A DNA stretch of 64,000 nucleotides from Galerina marginata. Taxonomy: Eukaryota > Basidiomycota > Agaricomycetes > Agaricales > Galerinaceae. The stretch spans positions 124,001 through 188,000 of the forward strand of contig JAECYW010000015.1 of NCBI GenBank assembly GCA_023014335.1, written 5' to 3'. The first letter of the stretch is position 1. Every line of letters starts with the position of its first letter. A program made the position numbers and the translations under genes. A model generated the notes under the pieces. The model saw only the letters and a program-made list of their open reading frames with translations, did no database searches and was not told where the DNA came from. Below are positions 36,281-47,254 of this stretch, in pieces.

Positions 36281-37490
36281 TCACAAAAGCGCGTCTAACT
36301 CCTCGTTGAGATCACGGAAATCACGGGCGGACAGAATGATACCCTCATCGCGGGCAGCAACGGGGGCGGCCTCAGCGGGAGCTGCCTCAGCAGGGGGAGC
36401 AGCATCTGCGGGGGCAGCGGCGGGTGCACCACCAGCACCACCAGCGGCGTGCTTGTGGTGGCGGTGTTTGCGGTGTCTCCTGCCTCCTTGCCCACCTCGA
36501 CGTCCACCACGGCCACGGGCCTCAAGCTCAAACTCATCGTCGAATTCACGGGCAGCGGGTGCCTCAGCGGGTGCGGTCTCGGCGGGTGCAGCCTCTGCGG
36601 GAGCAGCAGCAGCAGCATCAGCACCACCAGCGGCGGCGTGCTTGGCGTGGCGGTGTTTGCGGTGTTTCCTTCCACCACGACCACTTCGTCGGCCACCACC
36701 ACGTCGGCCACCAGAGCCACCACGACGAGCCTCGAGTTCAAACACGTCGTCAAATTCACGGGCGGCAGGTGCCTCGGCAGGAGCAGCTTCGGCGGGAGGG
36801 GCCTCAGCTGGAGCGGCAGCGGCTTCAGCGCCACCAGCAGCAGCCTTGGCGTGGCGGTGCTTGCGGTGCCTCCTTCCGCCCCGTCCACTGCGTCGGCCAC
36901 CACCGTGACGACCGCCGAAGCCACCACGACCACGGGCTTCGAGTTCGAACTCGTCGTCAAATTCACGAGCAGCGGGTGCTTCAGCGGGTGCGGCCTCAGC
37001 AGGTGCAGCCTCTGCGGGAGGAGCGGCAGGAGCATCAGCACCACCGGCAGCGGCGTGGTTGGCGTGGCGGTGTTTGCGATGTTTCCTTCCACCACGACCA
37101 CTGCGTCGGCCACCACCGTGACGACCACCGAAGCCACCACGGCCACGGGCCTCTAGCTCAGCGTCATCGGATAGATCGCGAGCGACTTCAAAGGCCTCAG
37201 AGGCTTCGAGTTCACGGACGTAGTTTTCAATCGCCTATTGTAAAGAAGAAAACATTAAGTTTTAACGAACAAATGGAAAAGAAATGACTCTTACCTCCTG
37301 ACGAGCTTCGAGTTCCATTTCCACATCACGAACGTAAAGAGAGTCGGATTCATCGAAGTCCTGTGATGAAATAAGGTCAGAAACAAATCATGGAAAATTT
37401 TTAAAAAAATTGACAACTCACGTTAGCAAGGACGCTGGTGGTTCCAACAACGACGGCAGCAAGGAGAGAGACGGATGTAGAGAAACGCAT
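36281..37490 (-). CDS. Secreted internal-repeat protein (basic/His-rich and Ala/Pro/Glu-rich)
   Basis: The model complement(join(36281..37234,37295..37360,37422..37490)) sums to 1089 nt (362 residues). Residues 1-22 are a signal peptide (MRFSTSVSLLAAVVVGTTSV). From about residue 60 there are four repeats of 65-70 residues. Each has an acidic lead (AREFDDEFELEAR), a Gly/Arg tract with RR and RG pairs, a KHRKHRH or RHRKHRH cluster, and a tail of (A/P)PAEA units. The protein ends in a short acidic segment (LNEELDALL). It enters the secretory pathway. Repeated dibasic sites inside near-identical units are what Kex2-processed fungal repeat precursors show, but the ELEAR junction could equally be part of a structural, metal- or polyanion-binding repeat. 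No family is recognised. DNA-level repeats of about 200 bp underlie the protein repeats. Confidence 0.85.
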
Positions 37491-37537
37491 AGTGATAATT
37501 GGTAAGAGTTGGATTTGAATTGCAATATAGGACCAGC

Positions 37538-37592
37538 CTGTGTGTCGAACATGTTAGCACCAGAGAAAAAGGGCAGGAGGGATTGAACTCAC
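37538..37592 (-). promoter_or_regulatory. Probable 5'-UTR intron of the repeat protein gene
   Basis: On the minus strand the 55-nt segment begins GTGAGTT and ends ACACAG, 48 bp upstream of the ATG at 37490. The size and signals match the coding introns. Transcript data would settle it. Confidence 0.5.
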
Positions 37593-37651
37593 CTAAGGAG
37601 TTTGAGAGTTGCACCGGGCACTGCTGGAAAATTCCTGTCGTTCCAGCCAGC

Positions 37652-37659
37652 CTTTTATA
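37652..37659 (-). promoter_or_regulatory. TATA box of the repeat protein gene
   Basis: TATAAAAG on the minus strand lies 162 bp before the ATG and 60 bp before the probable 5'-UTR intron. Confidence 0.5.
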
Positions 37660-40421
37660 ATGAACTTGGAAGGGTCCACGGCAATTCGGCAATCTGTCTG
37701 ATCTGACAAAATGAATAGGGTACCATCACAACGCGCCAGGTTGGTTACATACGGCTTACCCCTCTTAGCCACTCTTAGCCACCGCATCGCCTTAATTTTC
37801 AAGCCAACATGAGACCGATCGTAAATTCGTAAGGTTTCCGCAGCGCACGGCCTGGGGTTGCCCTATAATTACGTTCATATTGTCAATGACAGGTATTATT
37901 GAATACGTGTATTGGCTGTTTTGAACCGTCCGATAACACCAGGAGCGCGTCCAAGAACTTCCAAGACAGTGACTTGACTGAATTTTCAGACTTTGAACTC
38001 GCCCTCAAGCCGTATGTAACCGCAGAGGCCGATCTTTGATGTGGGGCCTCGACCGGGAAGAGGCGGTGAGATGTCAATGATCCCCACCAATTTTGATCCT
38101 CTCAGATTCCTCTGCTTACGACCTGGACAAATCTTCATGACACGGACAAATGAAACACAGCCTCTCCTCGCCCTCTTCGCAAGCGATCACAGCGTCTTTT
38201 AGGCAAATGTGGAGCATGGAATGTTATAAGGTTACCCCCTTCAAACCCCGGCCTGACTGCATGTAGTTTCAACATTTTTACGTCGATGTCCTAAGCTTAA
38301 TTGAGACTTCGAGGGTCAAGTGGACTCAAAGTCTCCAACAGACGCAATAGCCGCAAGTACCTCGTTTCCGGTGGCCGTGTGCAGTGACCACATTCAAAAA
38401 TAAAGATGCCTGCGTTGCCCGAAATCACCAGGCAGTCCCTTATGTTACTGTGGACAAAGCCATCGAAGTCCTTTGATGATGGGCTTGAAACCTTGAAGGT
38501 CTCTAATTTCTCTTGTGTTTTCAAACATAGAAGCAGAACAGGCAGAACCGAGAATCGAAGTTCTGATTGTCCTCGTTACTGTCCCTTAGCAATCGAAGCA
38601 AATGTTATTCCAGCCGTTTACCCGTATCTGATCGTTTACTTTGGGTCGCCGGTCGAACGGGCCAACGCGTTTGAGCGCGTTCGTCGACATCAGTCCAGTC
38701 TCCACGGGAGTCTCTTGAAGTGCTCCAGGTGCTCCTCGGTCATAGCTGCTATGAATTGACCGTTGGGAACGAAGAGAGATGGTGGAAGATAAAATATTTT
38801 GAGGCTGATTCAGAGCGAGTGTCGTCTCCTCTATGACATGGATGGTAGCGAATGGACAAGTGAGGTCATCACCATCGCTATATTGGGACCACGTCGGTTA
38901 CTCACAACCAACCAACCAACCACAACCTCTCAACGAAAATCAGACTGATTGTAGTTTGATACTATCAAATTGATGTGATGATTGATTTCCGTGAAATACA
39001 TGTCAATGTCTGCCTACAATATCTCTGCGTGGCAAATAACCTGGCATCAAAGCTTCGCGCGCCTCAAATCGTAGGACGATCCCATTCTTCTTTCTCGAGA
39101 TCTACACTCTAATCCGCGCGCGAAGCGTTCCTTCCAGCACAGCCTTCTTCATGTGACGTTGAGTTCAGCATCAGTTCGTCGGCGCTTATTCAAGGCGCTT
39201 AATCACCTTGCCGCCGATCACCGCATTGCGCCTGAGGCACCTACGAACGGCTGACGGTGGAACAAAAGAACCATAAAGTAACGACTAACTAATTATGGTA
39301 TTTGTACTCCAGAATATTATGTATTAGCTCTTGTATTACTACTCGGTTTCAAGTTGATCAATTGACAACGTTGATCACAAAAAACTCCACCCGATGAAAC
39401 TGCGAACAGACTCGAGTTACAGTGCCTCTCCTGCAATGAATATGTAGGGTCTTTTCACACTTACATAAATAGAATACTTTTGGAGAATAACTTGGATATA
39501 ACGTTAAAAGAATAAGGCTATGGGGGTTAGCCCGCGACTACAAAGCAACTGGCGGTTATGTCGAGAACAGACCGGTATCCCTTCATCTCAAAGCACGCTC
39601 GGTATGTCGCTCGCCGAATGAGCGACAATGGCCTAGAAACCAGCGCTAAACTCTATCCTGCGATTCCCAGCGAGCAACAACGATAGCATGAGAATCGAGT
39701 TACTTGTTTCAATGACTCACGACATGTGGCCTTTGGAAGGGATTATACTTTATAGTGTCAGTCAAAGTCAGTAAACAAGGCGATTCGATTCTGCGGATAA
39801 CTTGTGCACGGAGGTTGAAATCCAATAGACCATTGCCAATTTTCATCTACTTCAGCGGAACTGCGATTCACTGCCAGTCTAACCCAACTGTCGACCCGTT
39901 AGGCGAAGAAATTATGAAACATGGTGACCCACCAGAGAGTGGTGAAAATTACTGTGTTGGGGAATTATCTATGGCACTGCCCTTCCCGCATGAGTCTGGG
40001 ACAATTGTTTCGGTCTCCAATTAAGGTATTGAGTATGCCAAATCTGGTACGGCTTTTGGGCCTGTTTCCTTTGGCTATTCTTTCCTAGTCGAACGGGTAG
40101 TCATTTTGGAGTGGCTGTCGTAACAATCAATCTAAAAAGTAGAAGGAAAGTCGGCCTTTCATTGACCTATAAATCATCGGAATACGGGCGCTTAATGACC
40201 CACTGTCCTTGGATTTCTGACTACGATCAACCAGCTACATTAAAAATTCCAGGCGTTGATCCAGGCTGCTCAAGGCCGCTTGAGCTCTTGAGAAAAGCTG
40301 AATCATGGGGGAAGTAGACCCTGCCATTGTATATGGGGCTGTAACAGATTTGTCTGATTAAAATTGGCATCGCTTTTCACACGCACACCTACAAAGAATG
40401 ACCAAGAATGACTCAAGTATG
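37660..40421. other. Gene-poor 2.8-kb stretch
   Basis: I recognise no gene. Open frames at 38406-38759 and 39755-40024 lack motifs. A short AACC tandem repeat lies near 38908-38925. The last part is the promoter of the BTB gene at 40474. Confidence 0.4.
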
Positions 40422-40430
40422 TATATAAAA
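40422..40430 (+). promoter_or_regulatory. TATA box of BTB gene 1
   Basis: TATATAAAA lies 52 bp before the ATG at 40474. Confidence 0.5.
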
Positions 40431-40473
40431 CCCCGATCCGTTATCGATTAGCTAGCCATAGTAAACAACGACC

Positions 40474-41485
40474 ATGTCCGATCCTACTGTGGAAGTGACA
40501 ACTACTCACGAGAAATGTAAGTAAACTTCAATATTCCAGGACCAGCTCGCTAACTTTCGCAAGTTAGTCAACGCTGGTGATGCGGATGTTATCATCCAAT
40601 CATCGGACGGCGTTCAATTTCATCTTCACCGCAGATACCTCGAGGCTTATACTGGTGCTTTCCCGGGTTTAGATGCTCCTTTTACATCGGATACGATGGC
40701 CGATGTCACTTGCTTGACGGAGTCAGCTGAAATCCTTGAGATTTTATTTGAATTCGTTTATCCAAGGCGACATCCCAACCTCGAAGATTTAGACTTCAAA
40801 ACTCTCGCACTGCTCGCAGAGGCGGTGGAGAAGTATGAAGTCTTCTCTGCTATGACCATATGCGAATTGCGGTTGAAGTAAGCCACTATTTCTAATTCGA
40901 TGTGCATTCTTTGAAACGACGACTGTTACGAGGCCATTTATCCCGACTTATGCAACTGAAATTCTCGTTCATGGAATAAAACACGACTATCCCAAGTTCG
41001 TCAATGAAGCAGCTTTACATCTATCCCGCATGCGCCTGCCTCTCCACAAATTTCTAGGAAATCTGCCAGGAAATGCTATTTTTCCATGGGTAAGAAGATC
41101 TGCATCCGGGGACCTCGTTATGATTACAAATGCAATTAAATAGGTTCATTACCATGAGGCTTGGAAGGAGGTTTTCGAAGCGGGAATTCGATTTATAAGA
41201 TTGGACGAAAATCAAGGGCCCGTCCCTTCCGAGACACCATGCGAGAAATGCCGAGGATTAATCTTGGCACTAATTTTCAAACTGGAAAGAATGTCTTCGT
41301 TGTCTCTCTTGGTCCAACAGCTTGACTCGTCTACCGAGCACATCAAAAACTTTCCTATATGCAAAACTTGCCCTCACCCGAAGACAGCCATAAATTCGGC
41401 GGACCGAGTAATCAAAATCTGCAAAAAGGGTGTTCATGAAATGCGACCGTTTACAGATTTTATGCAGGGAAAGGTGTTGGAATAA
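40474..41485 (+). CDS. BTB/POZ domain protein 1
   Basis: The model join(40474..40516,40568..40877,40933..41089,41144..41485) sums to 852 nt (283 residues). The BTB domain (about residues 15-118) reads INAGDADVIIQSSDGVQFHL, RYLEAYTGAFPG, ILEILFEFVYPRRHPNLED and LLAEAVEKYEVFSAM. BTB folds mediate dimerisation and can recruit CUL3. A second helical region follows (EILVHGIKHDYPKFVNEAAL) and a C-terminal part with two CxxC pairs (CEKC, CKTC), a possible zinc site. The first exon is short (MSDPTVEVTTTHEK). It is one of five related loci in the window and shares all three intron positions with BTB gene 2. Confidence 0.88.
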
Positions 41486-42449
41486 ATATTTATGTACGCT
41501 TTTATTTTTAAAGCAACTAAAGTACTCTTGAAATATGTCAGGACAAACAACCACAGTGAATAAGCGCCAGTTGAAGTGCCGTTATTTACTCAATGGTTTA
41601 ACAAGTGTCCTGATGGGAAGGTAACAAATGTCCTTCTAGGGCGTCTTACCTATTTTGGGGCATTCTAGCAGTGATCTCCGTTGGACATTAAACACAGTGT
41701 TTGCTTGTACCTCCGCTTACAATAGTAATGCAGATGTCATCTATATTACCACAAGGGCCAAAAAGCAACTTAGAGTATTCGTTCCATCCTCCTGGAACTC
41801 TCCTAACTCGCGCCTCGTGGTCGATAGTTCCAATTCCAAACAAGCACAAGGAGGCATATGTCACATTATTCAAAGATACAAGCCAAGTTTGCTTCAGCTG
41901 GTATGTTTTACCTCATTCAGTACGCACTTTCCCTCGAGAAGCTTTAGAGATAAGGAAAGCAAAGTGTATTGCAACCGGTAAATATCCCTTGTGCTCGTGG
42001 CTGGGGAAAGATTCCTCACTTTCGGAGTCGAGGTTTTTAAGTAAAAATAAGGTCGTCGACAAGGCGGTAAACACGAGCGCAGGCGCATCACTTGACTAAC
42101 TTAGGCAAGATATATGTAGTCATCGGCATCGCGTGTAGTCTAATTCTAATACCGCTTTTTAGGGTACAAAAAACATGCTTCGGATAGACCAACATTAGAG
42201 CCAGATTTGGAATTGATCGGGTTCTTCAACGTCATCTAATCTGATGATCGTAAATCATCTACTACTGCCGCCCAAACAATGCACCTTTAGCGGGGTATGA
42301 AATGTAAAGAAGCAATGCGAAAGAGAAACTCATGAGTGAAATATCGTACAATGAGGAGGGATATAAACACAATGTCACGGGGTAAAATGTCCCAACACCA
42401 AAACCCACCAGTCGTCTGTAGCTAAACGATGAAAGAATGCAGAAAAAGA
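41486..42449. other. Intergenic between convergent genes
   Basis: This lies between BTB gene 1 and the FKBP gene end. An open plus frame at 41701-42099 shows no motif. Confidence 0.4.
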
Positions 42450-43055
42450 TCAGTTGATCTTTATGAGCTCAACCTCAAATTTAAGCGTGGAGTTTGGCGG
42501 AATAGCAGGAGGGAATCCCCGGGGGCCATATGCCTGCAATACAAACCGCGTTAGCTGAGAGAATGCCGGAGAAACGCGTGAGATATAGACATAGTCTGGT
42601 GTTGCGGTAAGTATTGCTTTCTGTCCTAGTGAGAGTTGTAGTACACCTAACGGACGACCGATTAGCCACGTGTGGTTGACAAGAGATTTGACACAGACTA
42701 ACCCTCGTCCCAACCTCTGATAACTTTCCCTGTGCCGATTTCCGTTTGGAAAGGTGAGCCTCTGCAAGGAGACGAAAGCGCGTCAATGTACTTTCACGAA
42801 AGGGTATGCCTGTCTACGCTCACCGATCCCGACTTGAGTCGAACTTTTTGCCGTCAATCAAAGTTCCAACATAATGTATTGTGACCTTGTCTACAAACAT
42901 TTGTGAGATCCCGACATTGACACGCAATAGACGCGCAGATGCCTACCTCCTTTCTTGGGGTACGTGACGCCGTCGCCGGGGACGATGGTTTCGACTTGAA
43001 CGCCCTAAGGTAAATTGAGTGCAAAGTAGAAACGCATACGGAGGTAACTGACCAT
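42450..43055 (-). CDS. FPR1: FKBP12-type peptidyl-prolyl isomerase, paralog A
   Basis: FKBP12 catalyses cis-trans isomerisation of prolyl bonds and is the receptor of FK506 and rapamycin. The model complement(join(42450..42533,42591..42646,42703..42761,42824..42890,42947..43004,43053..43055)) sums to 327 nt (108 residues). The first coding exon is only the ATG. Pocket residues are present: HYVG Tyr, KKFDSS Phe-Asp, SRDR Arg, the Phe of SPFQT, VIRGW with its Trp, and PDYAYG Tyr. The human His87 position is Phe (RGFPP), as is common in fungi. It ends [11 protein letters not shown]. This looks like the canonical, drug-binding copy. The five introns are 48-62 nt. Paralog B has identical exon lengths. 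Confidence 0.94.
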
Positions 43056-46000
43056 GATGTTCGGTGATGTACAGGACTATCAAGGACAGGTTGCAGAAAC
43101 GGCAAGAATTGGCAGAGACATTTATAGGAGCGGAGCCAGGCGGAGTGCGGATCTTGATCCGATAGATCTGGCATCAGCCGGCTTCGATCTACTGGACTTA
43201 CGGAAAGTCTTAAGAGTCGAATTCCTTGTTTCTGGCCTCGTTATCGATATCGATTTCAGGTGGGGAGTGGTCAAAGAAAGATTACAGGACACACCGGCAG
43301 TAATAGATCTCCACGTCAATCGTATTCGAATATCATTTCTGATCGGTCCTTCCAAGGGTGTGCAAGGATAGAGAGCTAGAAACCATATACGTACTATAGC
43401 GAGAAAATCAAGAGGACGCGAGGTTGAGCCTGCGCCTCAAGAAGGGAAAAATCCACGTTCCGGATCCGAGAGTGTCACAATGGGCCCTTGAATGCGGCTG
43501 AACGTTTGAATGCTTTGGACAAAAGGATAAATGAAACGGGAAAACGTTGTGTCGTTTCGGTAATGCTGGTGAATTGCGCGACTGCGCACAAAAATAATCG
43601 CCCATGATATTTCCAAAATCCACTCGGTTTGACAACTCCGAGAAATAGACATGAATATGTCGAAGCATGCAAGGAGCACATCATCTGCAAAAGCGTCATT
43701 CGCGGAAAATAAACATCGACATGATGCCTTCGTGCCAGGGATCTTCTTTTTGACAGCTCATCAAGCCGCGGAAATCCCAGTAAGGAAGTACAGGGATAAA
43801 ACGGTGCAAGATAGGAAGAATTAACTCATCGAGGAAATGCCAAACTGCCAAGGCAAGGTAGCTTAAATTCTATGTAGAAAACCCGCCTGGGCCAAAATGC
43901 TGGTTCCAAGAAGGCATCCGGACAAGGGAGGTGAGGACCCAGGGCATACTCGATCAGGACGCTTCAAATTGTAGTATCGAATTGGCAAAATGATATGGTC
44001 AAACCGGAGAAGTCGAATCGCCAGAAAGTCTGCATATCCTGGTTGCAGGGATGGAAAGAAGCGACAACGATGTGAGAGGCCTCCTTCAAAGTCAGGGGAA
44101 AGTGGTTAAAACCCTTAAAATAGGATTATTAGTAGATTAAGATTAAGTGACGCACCTAAAATGGTTATTTTGACACATAACTGGAGCAAGACCGATTTGA
44201 AGGGGTAATATCGGAAAAGGAAACAGGGGAACGGCGAAAGGGATAGGATCAACGGACCTCCTTGAGGGAGAGAGTACCCCATTTTTTTCCATGGCCAATA
44301 TTCGTATTGCCTCCTGATATCGCCACTTCGTATGTAGAATTCAGATACCATCCACCGTGCTCTTGAGGCATGGCTAAATTCCGCGGGGGCGAAGATGGAC
44401 GAACCATCGCACTTGGTCGCACTCCTGACGGATACACGTATTTCGAACACATGTTGGGGAATGAAAGGACATCTGGGGGAAGATTACAGATCCCCTTCGA
44501 GCGATCGCAAGCGAATTAATGTGTGGAGATGGCGAGGAATTCAGTCAAGATGAAGAGGGGGAAGTCGCTTGATAACATCGAAGAGAGGCATCGAAGAGAG
44601 GCATCGACCGAAGTCACTACAACGGCCGAAATTCTTCTGTTCTAGGCTTGCTGGCTATGGACAAGCGAACCTCAAGGATAAGGAGAGAATACAATGGAGA
44701 GGAAGAGGGTGAGATAACGAAAGAAACAAGGGAAAAACAACCGGAGCCGCGCAAGGAGGAAGGGAATACGGATTGTTCCGAGAAACCAAAAAAAGAGTTA
44801 TCGCAACACGGAGGCAGACAGACATGCCTGGGTAAACGTCGAACCATTGGCTGAGATTGGGTACAGGCGTGATATTGCGACCGACGACTACCCGTCAGTT
44901 GTTTCTGGGTTACAAACGTTCAAAGGTGAAGACAGAGTCCAGGAATAACATCAACGAGGTGAATCCGATTGAGTCCGTAAAGTAACTTCGGATAGCGTCG
45001 GATAGGCATTCGCGTAAATTAATCTGAAAGATGGCAGTCACAAGAGACGGCGTCATTCATTCGGATTAACAGATTAGGAAAATTGAAGGCAGAAAGAGGG
45101 ACATGAGAAACAAAGCAGGTCTCACGGTCCTAGTTTGAAGGAGTGGTCCAAAGGCTGTAGCGAAGATTGGAGAATGTCCAAATCGACCCGAGGGAGCGAA
45201 CAGATTGAAGAAGGTCCACCGTAGCCGTCATCATAACCGCGATGATACAAGGCGATGGGTTCCTGATAACATAAATGCCACATAGCTGCAGTAAACATCG
45301 GGGCCTCGAGTCTAGCCGGGAGAGCAGGGAAAAATGGAGTCAGAGGACCTGCAAATCCGTTCCCTGAGTGTTCCCAGGGAGAGCCAAGCCAAAGTTAATG
45401 TCCAAGCCTTGCAGATCATAGAGGAAAGAAATGGGGAGAAGAAAGCATAAGTGAAGGAACGGTGTAGACTTGCCCGCCTTTTAAGAGCCAAAAATGCCCT
45501 TTACCACAACGGAACATGTGTTGTATCCCAACTGGTTCCTTTGATTTTCAATTTTCTTTCCAATCTCATTTCATCCCCCGCGAATATGGCAGTCCGCAGT
45601 CTCGGTCCGCATTGTAATTTCTCACCACGTGATAGAACGCGTTCAGCGGCCAAGCTTAGACAGGTGAGACTGAAAAATAATTGATCCATTCACAAAAGCG
45701 CACTATTTCAGAACACATCATCCGGACAATGGGAAAGGTCCTGCAACGGAACCCACTGCAGCACTGTAACTTTTCAGTTCCACCTCGTTGACATGCACCC
45801 CTCGGCGATATTCATTTCTCCGCGATTTAAATCTGTGCATTCTCGTGATAAGGTGTGAATTTGTGAATGGTGATAGTCCTAAATTATACACCAGTTGATC
45901 GCTCCTAAGAAGGTTCACTATTGCTAATTTTTCACACCACTGAAACGGTAGGCTTTGACGCGCAATGGAGGAAGGCGCTAAAGATAGCTAGAATGGCTAG

Positions 46001-46643
46001 ATTTCTATGAAGCTGAGAGAAGAAGAGGAAAGACGACCAGTCATCATGATTATGTGGGAGTCCTCAGAAGAAGAGCACTATCGACGTCTAAATATTGTCT
46101 AAACCAGCCGTCGCATTGTCGACTTTGTTCAAAAGCAAACAATCGTTCACCCCGACTTCGTATGTTCTGTGGGAGCTATATGGAATATGTTAAACGAGGA
46201 TAGAATCCACCACGTTGTTGACGCATGCTAACTCGTAAGGTCATGCTCATGGCGTGCCAATGTCGGAAGACATATAGCTATGGATTGATGCTGCAGGATC
46301 TCCGAAGCGATTAGGTCCGGTCAGTTAACAACTTCTACTCGAGTTTTTCCTCCACAAGTCCTCAGTATGCCAGACCGTTTTTTGCCCCTTCCACTGCGTA
46401 CGAAAAGCGTGTTGATCACTTTATGCACGAGGCACATGGTCACCGGTCATATCTCGCCTTCATCCAATTCGACATTATGTTTCCAACCTCAATGTGAGGT
46501 CAATAAATTTGCATCATATATCTTCAATTCATTTAAATGTCATGACTATTGAACACGGTTCACGAGCCTTGTACAATTCGAAAGAGAGGGAGAGTAAGAT
46601 GACGTCAGATTTCCCAAAAGCGGATATACGCTTGCGTCCCGCA
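43056..46643. other. 3.6-kb gap between the FKBP paralogs
   Basis: No gene is recognised. Much of 43400-45450 is purine-rich on the plus strand (AG/GGA-rich). A short direct duplication (ATCGAAGAGAGGC twice) lies near 44577-44605. ORFs on either strand lack splice or motif support. Confidence 0.4.
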
Positions 46644-47254
46644 CTAATTAATCTTCACCAGTTCAACCTCGAAATAGAGGGTAGAATTTGGCGGGATGAT
46701 AGGCGGATATCCACCGGATCCATAGGCCTAAATGATAGACAACATTAGTTCGTCATTAAAAGTATGGAATGTAAACCTACGTAGTCTGGCGTGATGGTCA
46801 ACTTGGCTTTCTGACCGAGGGATAGTTGTGGCACGCCTGATAGTATCGATCGCCGACGACGATCAGCCAGGATGTACAAAGAAAACGAAATGAAAGTGTT
46901 CTAACCCTCATCCCAACCCTTGATCACCTTCCCAGTGCCGATTTCTGTAGTTAGCGGAGAACCGCTGAACATAGGAAAGGCAGGGTCAAGTTTCCGCGAT
47001 GGTGATTAAACACGGAGATGCTCACCGATCCCGACTGGAATCGAACTTCTTGCCATCCGTAAATGTCCCAACGTAGTGAATGCTGACCCTGTCTGTCATT
47101 TCCATGAGATCCTCTCACCGCGAACAATAGGCGCGCAGGTACATACCCCCTTTCTTTGGGAAGTTGACACCGTCGCCAGGAGTGATAGTATCTATTTTGA
47201 CGCCCTGAAATTAAATGAGTGAGGAGTGCAGAGAATACGAGTGCCGCTTACCAT
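46644..47254 (-). CDS. FKBP12-type peptidyl-prolyl isomerase, paralog B
   Basis: The model complement(join(46644..46727,46781..46836,46906..46964,47026..47092,47147..47204,47252..47254)) sums to 327 nt (108 residues). The exon lengths (84, 56, 59, 67, 58, 3) equal those of paralog A, so the two arose by duplication after the introns were fixed. The fold motifs are kept ([37 protein letters not shown]). Two pocket-lining changes stand out: the Phe of the A-copy SPF motif is Leu (SPLTT), and the RGFPP loop is GGYPP. The N-terminus is also altered ([17 protein letters not shown]). It should still fold and isomerise prolines, but drug or target binding may differ. Confidence 0.93.

Noticed and set aside
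36306..36908. Long plus-strand ORFs opposite the repeat protein
   Set aside because: They are shadows of the GC-rich repetitive minus-strand gene; the minus strand has a signal peptide, correct splices and a proper stop.
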